Positions 13,635 to 20,850 of a stretch of DNA of 25,944 nucleotides are shown piece after piece. A program made the translations under genes and the position numbers. How positions within the stretch are numbered: the first letter of the stretch is position 1; the number at the start of each line of letters is the position of its first letter. The stretch comes from a virus. The notes under the pieces are model-generated. The model was not told where the DNA came from and ran no database searches. It saw nothing but the letters and a program-made list of their open reading frames with translations. The stretch lies in the IMG/VR virus record IMGVR_UViG_3300009506_000171, positions 1 through 25,944 of that record; one strand, 5' to 3'.

Positions 13635-14268
13635 CCTTCACCCTCATCGCCAGCCAGACGTAGTATTCGGGATCCCGCACCGTGTGGGCGTCGACAAGGC
13701 GGAAGCCGTTCCTCTTCAGGGCACCCTCGAGCACAGACTGGAGGTGACGCCACGAGCGGTTGCGCGCCTCCATCTCCTTGCCCGTGATGGCATTGAAGAT
13801 CAGCCGCTTGGAGGTCACCCTGCACAGTTCATCGATGGCCGCTGCGAACTCCTCCGGGTTCAGCTTCTCCAGAAGGCGGATGCAGACGACGGTCGGGTAT
13901 GACCTGTCTAGGACGGGGATGGAAGTGATGTTGCCCTTGCCGATCCTCGCCTTGGGGAACTTCTTCTTGGCGATTGCCAGCATTTCCTCTGAGACGTCGA
14001 GGCCCGCATATTCCAGCCCCAGCTTCTCGTAGACGCCGAAATAGCGCCCGGTGCCGCACGGGATGTCGAGGACAGGCCCCTCCGCATCGGCGAGAAAGCG
14101 CATGACCCCTTCGTTCTCGGCCAGCCACTTCGGGTCTGTGTCCCGGCCTTCGTCGTAGGTCTGCGCTTTCTCTCCGTACCAGTCGCGCGTTGCACGTTCG
14201 AGGTTCATTTCCCGAACCTGCGCGACTGCCTGCGGTCCCCGCCCAAGGTAAACCATCTGTCCCTTCAT
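13624..14268 (-). CDS. SAM-dependent methyltransferase
   Basis: 214 residues from ATG 14268, overlapping the previous stop by ATGA. Class I fold: motif I VLDIPCGTG at 66-74, then YAGLDVSEEML at 87-97, and a RLLEKLNPEEF segment. It shares with the C-terminal half of the next gene the run DPKWLAE/SPKWIAE, VLD-x-P-x-GTGR and G-x-DVS-x-x-ML, so the two are paralogues from a tandem duplication. The substrate is unknown; no DPPY or other DNA-amino methyltransferase motif is visible, so a small molecule or sugar is more likely than unmodified DNA. Confidence 0.85.
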   Translation of the reverse strand: MKGQMVYLGRGPQAVAQVREMNLERATRDWYGEKAQTYDEGRDTDPKWLAENEGVMRFLADAEGPVLDIPCGTGRYFGVYEKLGLEYAGLDVSEEMLAIAKKKFPKARIGKGNITSIPVLDRSYPTVVCIRLLEKLNPEEFAAAIDELCRVTSKRLIFNAITGKEMEARNRSWRHLQSVLEGALKRNGFRLVDAHTVRDPEYYVWLAMRVKDDR

Positions 14269-14576
14269 TTTGCCAGCGGGCCTTGGTTGGCCCCTCCCTT
14301 TTCGGATCTCAGTCGTGCGAAGGCATCGGCTGCGTCCCTCGACACGAAGCGCGGGAAGCGCCTGCCCGTGTTCTTCTCGTACATGTTGGCGAGGCGCTTG
14401 GAAGCCTTCTCGTCCATCTGCGTCGAGGTGTTCTTGGAGGTGAACCAGAGCGAGGGGATCACGGCCCACATCGGGCCGTCCTTCACGGTGATCGTCCTCT
14501 CGGTCGACCATGTCCCGTCGTGGTTGTCGACCGCGTCATGCTTCTCGGGATCGAACGGCACGTACCAATCCGTCAT
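14265..14576 (-). CDS. Small phage protein (virion-associated C-terminal domain type)
   Basis: 103 residues; ATG 14576 overlaps the previous stop by ATGA. It contains NHDGTWSTERTITVKDG, AVIPSLWF, then a helix with acidic residues and FPRFVSRDAADAFARLRS. This order (TERTITV, IPTLW, FP-x-F, S-x-x-x-A-x-x-F-A) is recalled from a small domain found at the ends of many phage tail and internal virion proteins; here it stands alone. Function is unknown. Confidence 0.7.
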   Translation of the reverse strand: MTDWYVPFDPEKHDAVDNHDGTWSTERTITVKDGPMWAVIPSLWFTSKNTSTQMDEKASKRLANMYEKNTGRRFPRFVSRDAADAFARLRSEKGGANQGPLAK

Positions 14577-15283
14577 CTCCAGTGCTCCTTGATCCATGGG
14601 TGCTGTTGCTGCACCCCTTCCTGCCATGGCGCTCTTGCGCCCGGTACGGTGACGAGGCAGGCGTTGGCAGGCAGGTCGGACCCCAGCCCCGTCGAGTTCA
14701 GGCGACCTGCACCATACACCCCGTCTCGCTCGTCGACAAAGGGGGTGGCGTACCAGTCGACCACCTCGGAGAGCCATGCCTGTTCGCGTCCGCCGAAGCG
14801 CCAGTTGATGCTCTCCACCAGATCCTTGTCGTTCGGGTCGAACGCCTCGTAGAGTTCGGGATGCGATCCCGGCGTGAACAACTGGAAGGATGACTGGAAG
14901 AAGGCGCGTCCCGGCTGCGGCCAGTTCGGGTTGCGGAACAGGACGAGCGGTTCTGTCCGCCTGATCAGGTGATCGAGACTGCCCGTCACCACCATGTCGA
15001 TGTCGAGGTTCATCACCCTGCTGGCCTTGATCAGGTCGCCGTAATCGCGCCTGTGCTGCATCAGCCTCGCGTAGACGGTGCCGGGGATGTGCTTCGACAT
15101 GTCAATCGGCAGCGTTTGAATATCATCGATCTCGTGATCTGATACACAAACGAACTTGTGTTCAATGGATAAATGCCTGCGGACCATGTTACGCAGGATC
15201 CTGACGTAATCGTCCTTGAAGGTGTAGCCACGGCTGTCTCGGGCCGGGTCGCGCCAAAGGAAGCATGTTACTGCGAGGGTCAT
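14573..15283 (-). CDS. GT-A-type glycosyltransferase-like protein
   Basis: 236 residues; ATG 15283 overlaps the previous stop by ATGA. It starts with a hydrophobic strand (LAVTCFLW), has ASRVMNLDIDMVVTGSLD at 87-104 with a D-x-D metal and sugar-nucleotide site (D94, D96), then FFQSSFQLFTP and GGREQAWLSEVV. This is the order seen in family 8-like and related glycosyltransferases. It would move a sugar from a nucleotide donor to an unknown acceptor, perhaps a virion protein, host glycan or modified base. Nearby sulfotransferase and oxidoreductase genes suggest a joint pathway. Confidence 0.8.
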   Translation of the reverse strand: MTLAVTCFLWRDPARDSRGYTFKDDYVRILRNMVRRHLSIEHKFVCVSDHEIDDIQTLPIDMSKHIPGTVYARLMQHRRDYGDLIKASRVMNLDIDMVVTGSLDHLIRRTEPLVLFRNPNWPQPGRAFFQSSFQLFTPGSHPELYEAFDPNDKDLVESINWRFGGREQAWLSEVVDWYATPFVDERDGVYGAGRLNSTGLGSDLPANACLVTVPGARAPWQEGVQQQHPWIKEHWR

Positions 15284-16374
15284 GCCACCGCCTTTTCAAA
15301 TCTCGACAGCACCTGATCAGCAGCCTTGACGCAGGTCGAGATCTTGCCGGAGAAGATCGAGTAGATCCTGTGGTTGCCGTGCCGCCTGACCAGCGTCGGG
15401 CGCTTGTCCGTCTCGTCCTCGTGAGGCAGGACGGCCCTGACCGTGAACATCGACCCGACGTGCTCGGCGTGGTCGAGAAATGGCAGGTACCGCTTGGCGT
15501 CGTCGATCATTTTCCCGAACTTCGAGTATTCACGCAGCCCCGGATCGTCGTGGCCAACGCATCCGACATCGATCATGCCCTTGAGCCATGCCGGGATATT
15601 CGGTTCGATGCCGATGAACTCCTCGTGCAGGGCGTACTTGGCATGACCGAACAGGTGCAGGCTGCTCCTGCCGTATGGATCGACCGATGAGAACGGGCCG
15701 TCCATGATGACGACCGACGTCTTCTCGAACCTCGGTGGAAGGGAGATCAGCGGTTTCTCCACCACCTCGTAGAGGCGCTTTGACGGGGTCTGGCCGAGGT
15801 TCTTCAGCACTGCCTCGCCACTGGCGTAGCAGGCCACCACGATGCGGTCGTAATCGTTCTTTTCAGCGTAAGGGAACTCCCTGCTCCAGTGGCAGGTGAT
15901 GTTGCGGTGCGAAAGCTTTTCCTTCATCAGCCTGAGCATGATGATCGGGTCGATGCGGCCCTCGTCTGCCAGCATGGCGAAGCGGATCTCGTGGCGGTTG
16001 AACAGCGGCGAGTTGGTGACGGGCCTGTTCCACAAGCCTGCCTCGTCGAGGAACGATCTGTATTTCTTGACGCTCGTCAGGCTTCCCGCTCTGGCGATGG
16101 CGTAGTAGTGCCTCTCCTGACCGTACGGTGAACAGGGGATGATGGCCTCTCCGTATTCCTCGAAAAAGCCATGGTTGCCGATACGGCATTCCCATCCCGT
16201 CTTGGGCGATCTGGGATAATGGTAGCCGCGATGCAGCCGGAACTGGTTGCACCATGACGCGCCCTTCATCGGGCCGCGCTTGGTATCGAACAGGTCGACC
16301 TTGTAGCCTGCCCTCGCGGCCTTGGATGCCACGGTGACGCCGAAGATGCCCGCCCCGATCACCGCGATCCTCAT
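15280..16374 (-). CDS. FAD-dependent oxidoreductase (DAO-like)
   Basis: 364 residues from ATG 16374, overlapping the previous stop by ATGA with GGAG upstream. The N-terminus MRIAVIGAGIFGVTVASKAA has G-x-G-x-x-G at 7-12, the FAD/NAD dinucleotide site, followed by an acidic end of strand two. A RLHRGYHYPRSP segment is typical of DAO-family enzymes found in glycan gene clusters. An IYSIFSGKISTC segment near the C-terminus is the usual second FAD contact. It probably oxidises a sugar or amino group; the substrate is unknown. Confidence 0.88.
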   Translation of the reverse strand: MRIAVIGAGIFGVTVASKAARAGYKVDLFDTKRGPMKGASWCNQFRLHRGYHYPRSPKTGWECRIGNHGFFEEYGEAIIPCSPYGQERHYYAIARAGSLTSVKKYRSFLDEAGLWNRPVTNSPLFNRHEIRFAMLADEGRIDPIIMLRLMKEKLSHRNITCHWSREFPYAEKNDYDRIVVACYASGEAVLKNLGQTPSKRLYEVVEKPLISLPPRFEKTSVVIMDGPFSSVDPYGRSSLHLFGHAKYALHEEFIGIEPNIPAWLKGMIDVGCVGHDDPGLREYSKFGKMIDDAKRYLPFLDHAEHVGSMFTVRAVLPHEDETDKRPTLVRRHGNHRIYSIFSGKISTCVKAADQVLSRFEKAVA

Positions 16375-16823
16375 GCCGTGATCTCCTTCTTCAGGATCTT
16401 CAGCGCCTCGGCCTTGGTGATCATCGACCCGTAGATCGGGTTGGCCAGACGCATTGCCGTGACCGCCGCCCACTTGCGCCGTGCAGCCCTGTTGTCGCCA
16501 ACCATCCTGAGGCGCTGCTTCAGTTCGACGGTGTGGGCCAAGATCTCCTCCTCGAGCCTGAACTCTGGATCGGTGCAGTATCGCCGCCACCAGATGTCCG
16601 GGCCTAACTGATGCTGGCGGAACAGGTGCAGCGCCTCGTGGTCGACCAGTTCGACGGGAAAGATTTCGCCGGAAGGGCTGTACACCTTGTCGAAGTAGGC
16701 GAAGTAGACCTTCTTGCCCCTGATCGGGAAGATGCTTGCGACCATGTCGTAGACAGGCGGCTTCTCGTACACCACCTCCACCCAGTGCTTCCCGATGTCG
16801 TTGTAGACCTTCACGCCTGACAA
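16371..16823 (-). CDS. Zincin-like metallopeptidase-type small protein
   Basis: 150 residues. The start is uncertain: TTG 16823 follows GGGGGTGAGCA, while GTG 16814 is an alternative. HEALH (62-66 from the TTG start) is an H-E-x-x-H zinc site in the helix VDHEALHLFRQH; EFRLEEEILA, about 20 residues later, could give the third ligand. Small HExxH phage proteins of this layout with a Trp-Trp pair before the Glu helix are common, but their targets are unknown. It may be catalytic or only use the fold. Confidence 0.7.
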   Translation of the reverse strand: MSGVKVYNDIGKHWVEVVYEKPPVYDMVASIFPIRGKKVYFAYFDKVYSPSGEIFPVELVDHEALHLFRQHQLGPDIWWRRYCTDPEFRLEEEILAHTVELKQRLRMVGDNRAARRKWAAVTAMRLANPIYGSMITKAEALKILKKEITA

Positions 16824-17413
16824 TGCTCACCCCCGTTCATCCTGATGGTGACCCCTGAAACGAAAGAGCCGTCCGGCCCGAGCAGCCACCTGATCAGGCT
16901 GGCGACCTCTTCAGGATCGACCATGCGCCCCTTGGGGTGCTCCTGCAGGCGTTTCTGCAGGGCCTCCTTGCCATCGTCGTTGCGCCGCTCGACCATGCCT
17001 GACGTGGCGATCATCGATGGTGCGATGCAAACAAGCTGCTGGTTCGGGGATTTCATCCGCTTGGTCTCGATGTAACGCTGCAGTGCCAACTTGGCCGCAG
17101 CGTAGGCACCGACATGGGACCACTTGAAGGCACTGTCGGACCCCATCACCACGATGCGGGCGTTGACGTTGTCATCGATCAGCCACTCGATCTCGCGCAT
17201 GGTCACGAAGCAGTTCGTCCACATTATCTCGTAGATCTCGTTATCGGTGCAGTCCCTGAAATGCTTCTGGTTGTGCCAGCCTTGGGCGAACAGGTAATAA
17301 TTCCCATCCATGGGAACAGGCCTCATGCGGTCGACGGGCTCGATCACCACGTCTGGCAAGCCTTCCAGCGACTTGACGATGACGGACCCCGCTCCACGCG
17401 TGATGATGTTCAT
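16811..17413 (-). CDS. Short-chain dehydrogenase/reductase
   Basis: 200 residues; ATG 17413 overlaps the previous stop by ATGA. The catalytic set is present: Ser in VVMGSDSAF (89-96), and Y-A-A-A-K at 104-108, then IAPSMIATSGM. The ending WLLGPDGSFVSGVTIRMNGG is classic for the family. The N-terminal cofactor loop is degenerate: RGAGSVIVKSL replaces TG-x-x-x-G-x-G, and the protein is ~50 residues shorter than usual. It probably oxidises or reduces a sugar or other small metabolite with NAD(P). Phage genes of this family usually sit with glycan or metabolite genes. Confidence 0.88.
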   Translation of the reverse strand: MNIITRGAGSVIVKSLEGLPDVVIEPVDRMRPVPMDGNYYLFAQGWHNQKHFRDCTDNEIYEIMWTNCFVTMREIEWLIDDNVNARIVVMGSDSAFKWSHVGAYAAAKLALQRYIETKRMKSPNQQLVCIAPSMIATSGMVERRNDDGKEALQKRLQEHPKGRMVDPEEVASLIRWLLGPDGSFVSGVTIRMNGGEHCQA

Positions 17414-17598
17414 TTGCCCCTGAACTCCTCCAGCATCTTGCGCGCCCGGTGGACCTCTTCCATGTCGCGGTCGTAGCGCCTCTTCATTGCCGGGTGATCC
17501 TTGACACCTCGGTAGCTATGCTCGACCTCCGCCTCGAGACTGTCGGTCACTTCCTTCAGCATGCGGCACAGCCGACCGATGTCCGCCCGCTCGCTCAT
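17410..17598 (-). CDS. Small hypothetical helical protein
   Basis: 62 residues from ATG 17598, overlapping the previous stop by ATGA. It begins MSERADIGRLCRMLKEV and is almost entirely charged helix, with a basic C-terminus. No motif is recognised. It probably belongs to the same coupled operon; a regulatory or accessory role cannot be decided. Confidence 0.65.
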   Translation of the reverse strand: MSERADIGRLCRMLKEVTDSLEAEVEHSYRGVKDHPAMKRRYDRDMEEVHRARKMLEEFRGK

Positions 17599-17825
17599 TT
17601 CGATCCTGCCCTCGGCGGGTACCCGATCATCACGACACCCGCGATGGCGAAGATCTCGCATGGCTCGTCCGCCAGCCTGTATTTTTCCCTGACGGTCTCG
17701 ACCAGCTTGCGGTGCTTCGACCACGCCTGTGGCGGTATGTCCTCCTGACGGTAGTCGCCGTCCTCGGGGAACTTGCCGTATTCCTCCATCTCGATCTGGT
17801 CCCACCAGCATGGCTGTTCAGTCAT
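17595..17825 (-). CDS. Small hypothetical protein
   Basis: 76 residues from ATG 17825, overlapping the previous stop by ATGA. It begins MTEQPCWWDQIEMEEYGKF, acidic at first, then basic. A final hydrophobic stretch CEIFAIAGVVMIGYPP is too short and mixed for a sure membrane segment. No family is recognised. Longer frames upstream lack a good start and would overlap the membrane protein gene. Confidence 0.6.
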   Translation of the reverse strand: MTEQPCWWDQIEMEEYGKFPEDGDYRQEDIPPQAWSKHRKLVETVREKYRLADEPCEIFAIAGVVMIGYPPRAGSK

Positions 17826-18175
17826 GGTCTCTGCCCGCTGCTCTTGACAGGGACGGTGCGCCTGTTCTCGCCTTCGTGGTAGGCGCTGACATGGGCCTCT
17901 ATCGCCTCCCTGATCTTGAACTCGTAGCCTGTCGATCTGGCCTCTACCTCGGCGAGGCGCTTCGGCTCCCTGATCCAGTCGTAGATCGGTTCGTGGAGCG
18001 TGGTCGAGTAGATCATGATCTCGGATGCCAGAGCGATGAGGACGACGACGAGCGATCCCCACCATGCGCCACCTGCGAACGAGGCGATTGCCCAAAGGGC
18101 CACATAGGCCATGAGGGCGAGGGCAGCGGTCAGCATGATGAAGCCGAGCGTTGCGCGAGTGAAAGTGCTGTCCAT
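17822..18175 (-). CDS. Membrane protein with two predicted transmembrane segments
   Basis: 117 residues; ATG 18175 with GGAGG five bases upstream. Two hydrophobic segments, about residues 11-32 (FIMLTAALALMAYVALWAIA) and 38-57 (AWWGSLVVVLIALASEIMIY), are followed by a charged soluble tail. Size and topology could suit a holin-like protein, but no lysis enzyme is adjacent and the long hydrophilic tail is unusual. It could equally be a membrane anchor for the sugar-modifying enzymes. The call is limited to membrane protein. Confidence 0.72.
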   Translation of the reverse strand: MDSTFTRATLGFIMLTAALALMAYVALWAIASFAGGAWWGSLVVVLIALASEIMIYSTTLHEPIYDWIREPKRLAEVEARSTGYEFKIREAIEAHVSAYHEGENRRTVPVKSSGQRP

Positions 18176-18184
18176 GTGTTCCTC

Positions 18185-18460
18185 CTATCCGTCCAATCCC
18201 GGCGCGTGACCCTGCTCGATCGCCACGATCCTGCCCTTCTCCAAATCCTCCAGAACGATGCCGTATATCTCCTCAAGCTTGCCGAAGAACATCTCGATCT
18301 CGATCTCGTTGCCGATGGCCATGCCGACGAGGGCGTAGGCCAGCGTGGACAGGCGCTTGTCGAGAATATCCTCCTCGTCGTCACCATCAGGGTGCAGGTT
18401 TTCCACGAAGCGCAGGACGGCGTTCATGTCACCGTATTGCAGCTTCCCTTCCTCGGACAT
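18185..18460 (-). CDS. Small acidic hypothetical protein
   Basis: 91 residues from ATG 18460, which overlaps the previous stop (TGATG). It begins MSEEGKLQYGDMNAVLRFVE, is strongly acidic (a DGDDEED run) and helical, with no membrane segment. It shares a coupled start with the upstream gene. The larger frame on the same strand is not supported because it lacks a start near a binding site. Function is unknown. Confidence 0.7.
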   Translation of the reverse strand: MSEEGKLQYGDMNAVLRFVENLHPDGDDEEDILDKRLSTLAYALVGMAIGNEIEIEMFFGKLEEIYGIVLEDLEKGRIVAIEQGHAPGLDG

Positions 18461-19233
18461 CACCATTTCACCTTCTGCGGCTCGAACAGCTTGCTCTCCT
18501 CGTTGCAGACGACGGTGATGCCTGCCTCGTTCAGCCTCGTTATCCAGTACTGGATGCCGGGCCTTTGATAGCTGTACTCGTTTTCGTGTGCCTGCATGAC
18601 GCCCCAGATGCCGACCTGCTTGATGCCGTTTGCCTCGCAGTCGATCAGCGCCTTGGCCAGCATGTAGGCGATCGAGGACGTCCAGAAGAAGGGCCCGAAG
18701 CGTTCGGTCAGTTCCTTTTCGGGATAAAGGCGCGCCGACTGGATGAGTTGGACTGCTTCCGGATCGCGCACCCAAACCACCTGATGCTTGGGATTGGTGG
18801 CGAGATCCATCACGTAGGAGAGCGGTCTCGTCTCGTCGCAGAAGGGGGAGTGGACCTCGAACCACTGGTCGACGCGGAATGCCCCGCCGTCCGGTCGCCT
18901 GCCGCCCTGCAGGTAGCGAAGGTAAGGATCCTGACCGGAGCGTGGGTCGGGCCTCTTGACGAAGGCGTTTTTCTCGTAGTCGACAGGGGGGAGCGTGGCG
19001 AGGTTGTGGGAAGAGCAGCCGTAGATCACCCACTTGGGATCATCGAACGGTGCCATCATGATGGTCTTGGGATTGGAGCCGAGAACAGCAATGCCTTCGA
19101 TGGCGGGCTGGTTGCCTGCAGCCTGCTTGGCTGCGTCTGCCTGCGCCTTGAGCGCGTCGGCCTTGTCGGGGGAGGTCTCTTGGATCTTTTCAGGGGTGGT
19201 GGGTTTGGGCGTGCTGGAACGCTTCTTGGTTGC
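18460..19233 (-). CDS. Conserved phage protein of unknown function (nucleotide-binding-like)
   Basis: 257 residues from GTG 19233, chosen because AGGAGG lies nine bases upstream; a longer frame from 19275 lacks this. The first ~45 residues are Lys/Pro/Ala-rich, probably disordered. Then GIAVLGSNPKTIMMAP (48-63) starts a Rossmann-like strand-loop with G-S-N-P. Later come RVDQWFEVHSP, RFGPFFWTSSIAYMLAKAL and GIWGVMQAHENEYSYQRPG. This pattern recurs in phage genomes near virion and glycan genes. The N-terminal loop resembles MptE-like or glycan-associated nucleotide-binding proteins, but this is a weak comparison. Confidence 0.75.
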   Translation of the reverse strand, partial: ATKKRSSTPKPTTPEKIQETSPDKADALKAQADAAKQAAGNQPAIEGIAVLGSNPKTIMMAPFDDPKWVIYGCSSHNLATLPPVDYEKNAFVKRPDPRSGQDPYLRYLQGGRRPDGGAFRVDQWFEVHSPFCDETRPLSYVMDLATNPKHQVVWVRDPEAVQLIQSARLYPEKELTERFGPFFWTSSIAYMLAKALIDCEANGIKQVGIWGVMQAHENEYSYQRPGIQYWITRLNEAGITVVCNEESKLFEPQKVKW

Positions 19234-19801
19234 CACTGCGGATGACCTCCTGTTGAAGTTCATCCCGTTTAGCATCGTTGCTGTAGAATTTCCACTCCCG
19301 TTCGAAACGATTGTGGACGATCTCGACCGCGGCCTTTGAAAGCGGCCTGCGACGGGAATTGGTCCTGCGCTCCTTGGTCACGTTGAGGCGTGGCACGGGC
19401 TTGGTGACGCCGATGGCCCGGAAGAACCTGTCCATGTCCTCGGCACGCCAGATCTCGTCGAAGATCAGGCGACCATAGGTGTCGGTGAACCAGTCGTACG
19501 GAGTGAAGCAGCGTTCGGCGAACTCGGCGTCGTCGATGTCCTTCTCGGCGATGCCCCATGCCTTCCAGCCCTTGTGGGCGTTGTAGCAGGTAGTAACCCA
19601 CTCGACGGGGTGCCGGACGAAACCTATCCGCCTTGCGGTGCGGTAGTCCGCCCAGCCGTCCCAGTCCCGCGTCTTCGCGTGGTCGTCCCCGCCGCAATGG
19701 GAGACATCGCGGCAGGTCTTCTTCATGTGCCGTATGAACGACGTGGACCCCGTGCAGGGAACGCGGACGTAGAGGAAGTCGTGCTCCCCGCAGTAGTGCA
19801 T
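19190..19801 (-). CDS. Sulfotransferase-like protein
   Basis: 203 residues; ATG 19801 overlaps the previous stop (TAATG). VPCTGSTSF (14-22) fits the phosphate-binding loop after strand one, and IGFVRHPVEWVTTCY (59-73) matches the conserved R-x-P segment that binds the 3'-phosphate of PAPS. It would transfer sulfate from PAPS to a sugar hydroxyl. The C-terminal ~15 residues overlap the next gene in another frame. It is the first enzyme gene of the accessory island, directly after fibre-type genes, so a virion or host glycan is the likely target. Confidence 0.75.
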   Translation of the reverse strand: MHYCGEHDFLYVRVPCTGSTSFIRHMKKTCRDVSHCGGDDHAKTRDWDGWADYRTARRIGFVRHPVEWVTTCYNAHKGWKAWGIAEKDIDDAEFAERCFTPYDWFTDTYGRLIFDEIWRAEDMDRFFRAIGVTKPVPRLNVTKERRTNSRRRPLSKAAVEIVHNRFEREWKFYSNDAKRDELQQEVIRSGNQEAFQHAQTHHP

Positions 19802-20658
19802 TACAGGCCTGTGTCCCTCGGTCCCGACACGTTGACCCAGTCGATGTCGAGCAGGGCCATGCCGCCCGTGTCCGACCAGAACAGGATCTGTGGAGCGAGA
19901 GGGATGGCCATGCCGAGCGGCGAGGAAATCGAACCCTTCGGCTCGCCGTTGACGTAGAACGTCGCCGTGCCGCCCGTATCGGATGGCCCGTGGTGGATGG
20001 CCACCTCGAGGTCGACGTACTTGCCGAGCGTGTAGCCCGTGTCGAGCACGACAGGTGTCCTGTTGGTGTCGCCGTTCACCGCGTAGGCCACCAGCCCGGT
20101 GTCACCCGATCCGCGGTTGGAAAAGCCGATGCCGACAGCATTGGTCGCCACCGATACGATGGCCCCGCCAGTGTCGATCACGGGTGCCTCCGCCACGTTG
20201 GTGTCGGTAAAGCCCATCCACATGGCGCACTTGGTGAAGCCCGTGTCTGAAATCCTGACGCGGGCAGCGAGCCTTACAGGTGCCTTGCCATCGTTTGGTC
20301 CTGCTCCTTGGTTGCCCTTCCACTGCATTGCAGCGCTGATACCAAGCTTTGCCTGCTCGGTTGGCGTTGCCCCGGTGGCGAGACGCAGCACGCCGCCTGT
20401 CGAGTTTCTGATGGAGACCACGGCACCCGTGTCGGCCTTGAAGATGCGCCACGTCGGGTCGGTGTTGTCGAGGGAACGCCCGGTGTCGCCGACGAAGTCG
20501 TCGAAGAGTGCGACGATGTCGGGTGATCCCGGCAGGGCGATGGAGGCTCGACCCGGCATGCCGCCGCCGCCGACGAACCCACCGGCTGCGCCGATCTGGT
20601 CGTCCTTGGTGAGGTATGCCCTCGAGCCATGGAGTGAAACCTGTCTCTTGGTAGTCAT
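19801..20658 (-). CDS. LamG/concanavalin A-like virion protein
   Basis: 285 residues; ATG 20658 with AAGGA upstream. After a ~45-residue Gly-rich start, the rest is beta-rich, with segments such as AARVRISDTGFTKCAMWMGF and KYVDLEVAIHHGP typical of a jelly-roll sugar-binding domain, and FYVNGEPKGSI near the C-terminus. This suits a tail fibre, spike or head-surface protein that binds a glycan. Nine Asp-Thr-Gly tripeptides occur in 285 residues. It sits between the repeat-bearing fibre-type gene and the sulfotransferase. Confidence 0.72.
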   Translation of the reverse strand: MTTKRQVSLHGSRAYLTKDDQIGAAGGFVGGGGMPGRASIALPGSPDIVALFDDFVGDTGRSLDNTDPTWRIFKADTGAVVSIRNSTGGVLRLATGATPTEQAKLGISAAMQWKGNQGAGPNDGKAPVRLAARVRISDTGFTKCAMWMGFTDTNVAEAPVIDTGGAIVSVATNAVGIGFSNRGSGDTGLVAYAVNGDTNRTPVVLDTGYTLGKYVDLEVAIHHGPSDTGGTATFYVNGEPKGSISSPLGMAIPLAPQILFWSDTGGMALLDIDWVNVSGPRDTGL

Positions 20659-20697
20659 GTCCTGATCCTTTGCTGGTTGCTGTTGCTGTAGGACGGA

Positions 20698-20850
20698 TTA
20701 TCCCTTGCGGGATTTCTTCTTTTTCTTCTTCGACTTGCCTGCCTTGTCCATGGCGATGGCAACCGCCTGCTTCTGCGGGTAGCCCGAGTGCCGCAGTTCA
20801 CGGATGTTCTCGGACACGATGGTGGGCCTCGACCCTTTCTTCAGTGGCAT
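20698..20850 (-). CDS. Small Lys-rich phage protein (DUF6496-like)
   Basis: 50 residues; ATG 20850 shares bases with the previous stop (TAATG) and has GGAGG upstream. It begins [20 protein letters not shown], has [14 protein letters not shown], and ends in a Lys/Ser-rich tail. The pattern 'MPLKKG...I-x-x-N-I-x-E-L, Q-A-x-A-I-A' is recalled from very short phage and bacterial proteins of unknown function. Its short length makes it easy to miss. A basic tail suggests DNA or RNA contact. Confidence 0.8.
   Translation of the reverse strand: MPLKKGSRPTIVSENIRELRHSGYPQKQAVAIAMDKAGKSKKKKKKSRKG

Noticed and set aside
17822-18175. Holin assignment for the two-segment membrane protein
   Set aside because: Two hydrophobic segments fit, but there is a long charged tail and no adjacent lysis gene, so only membrane protein is claimed.
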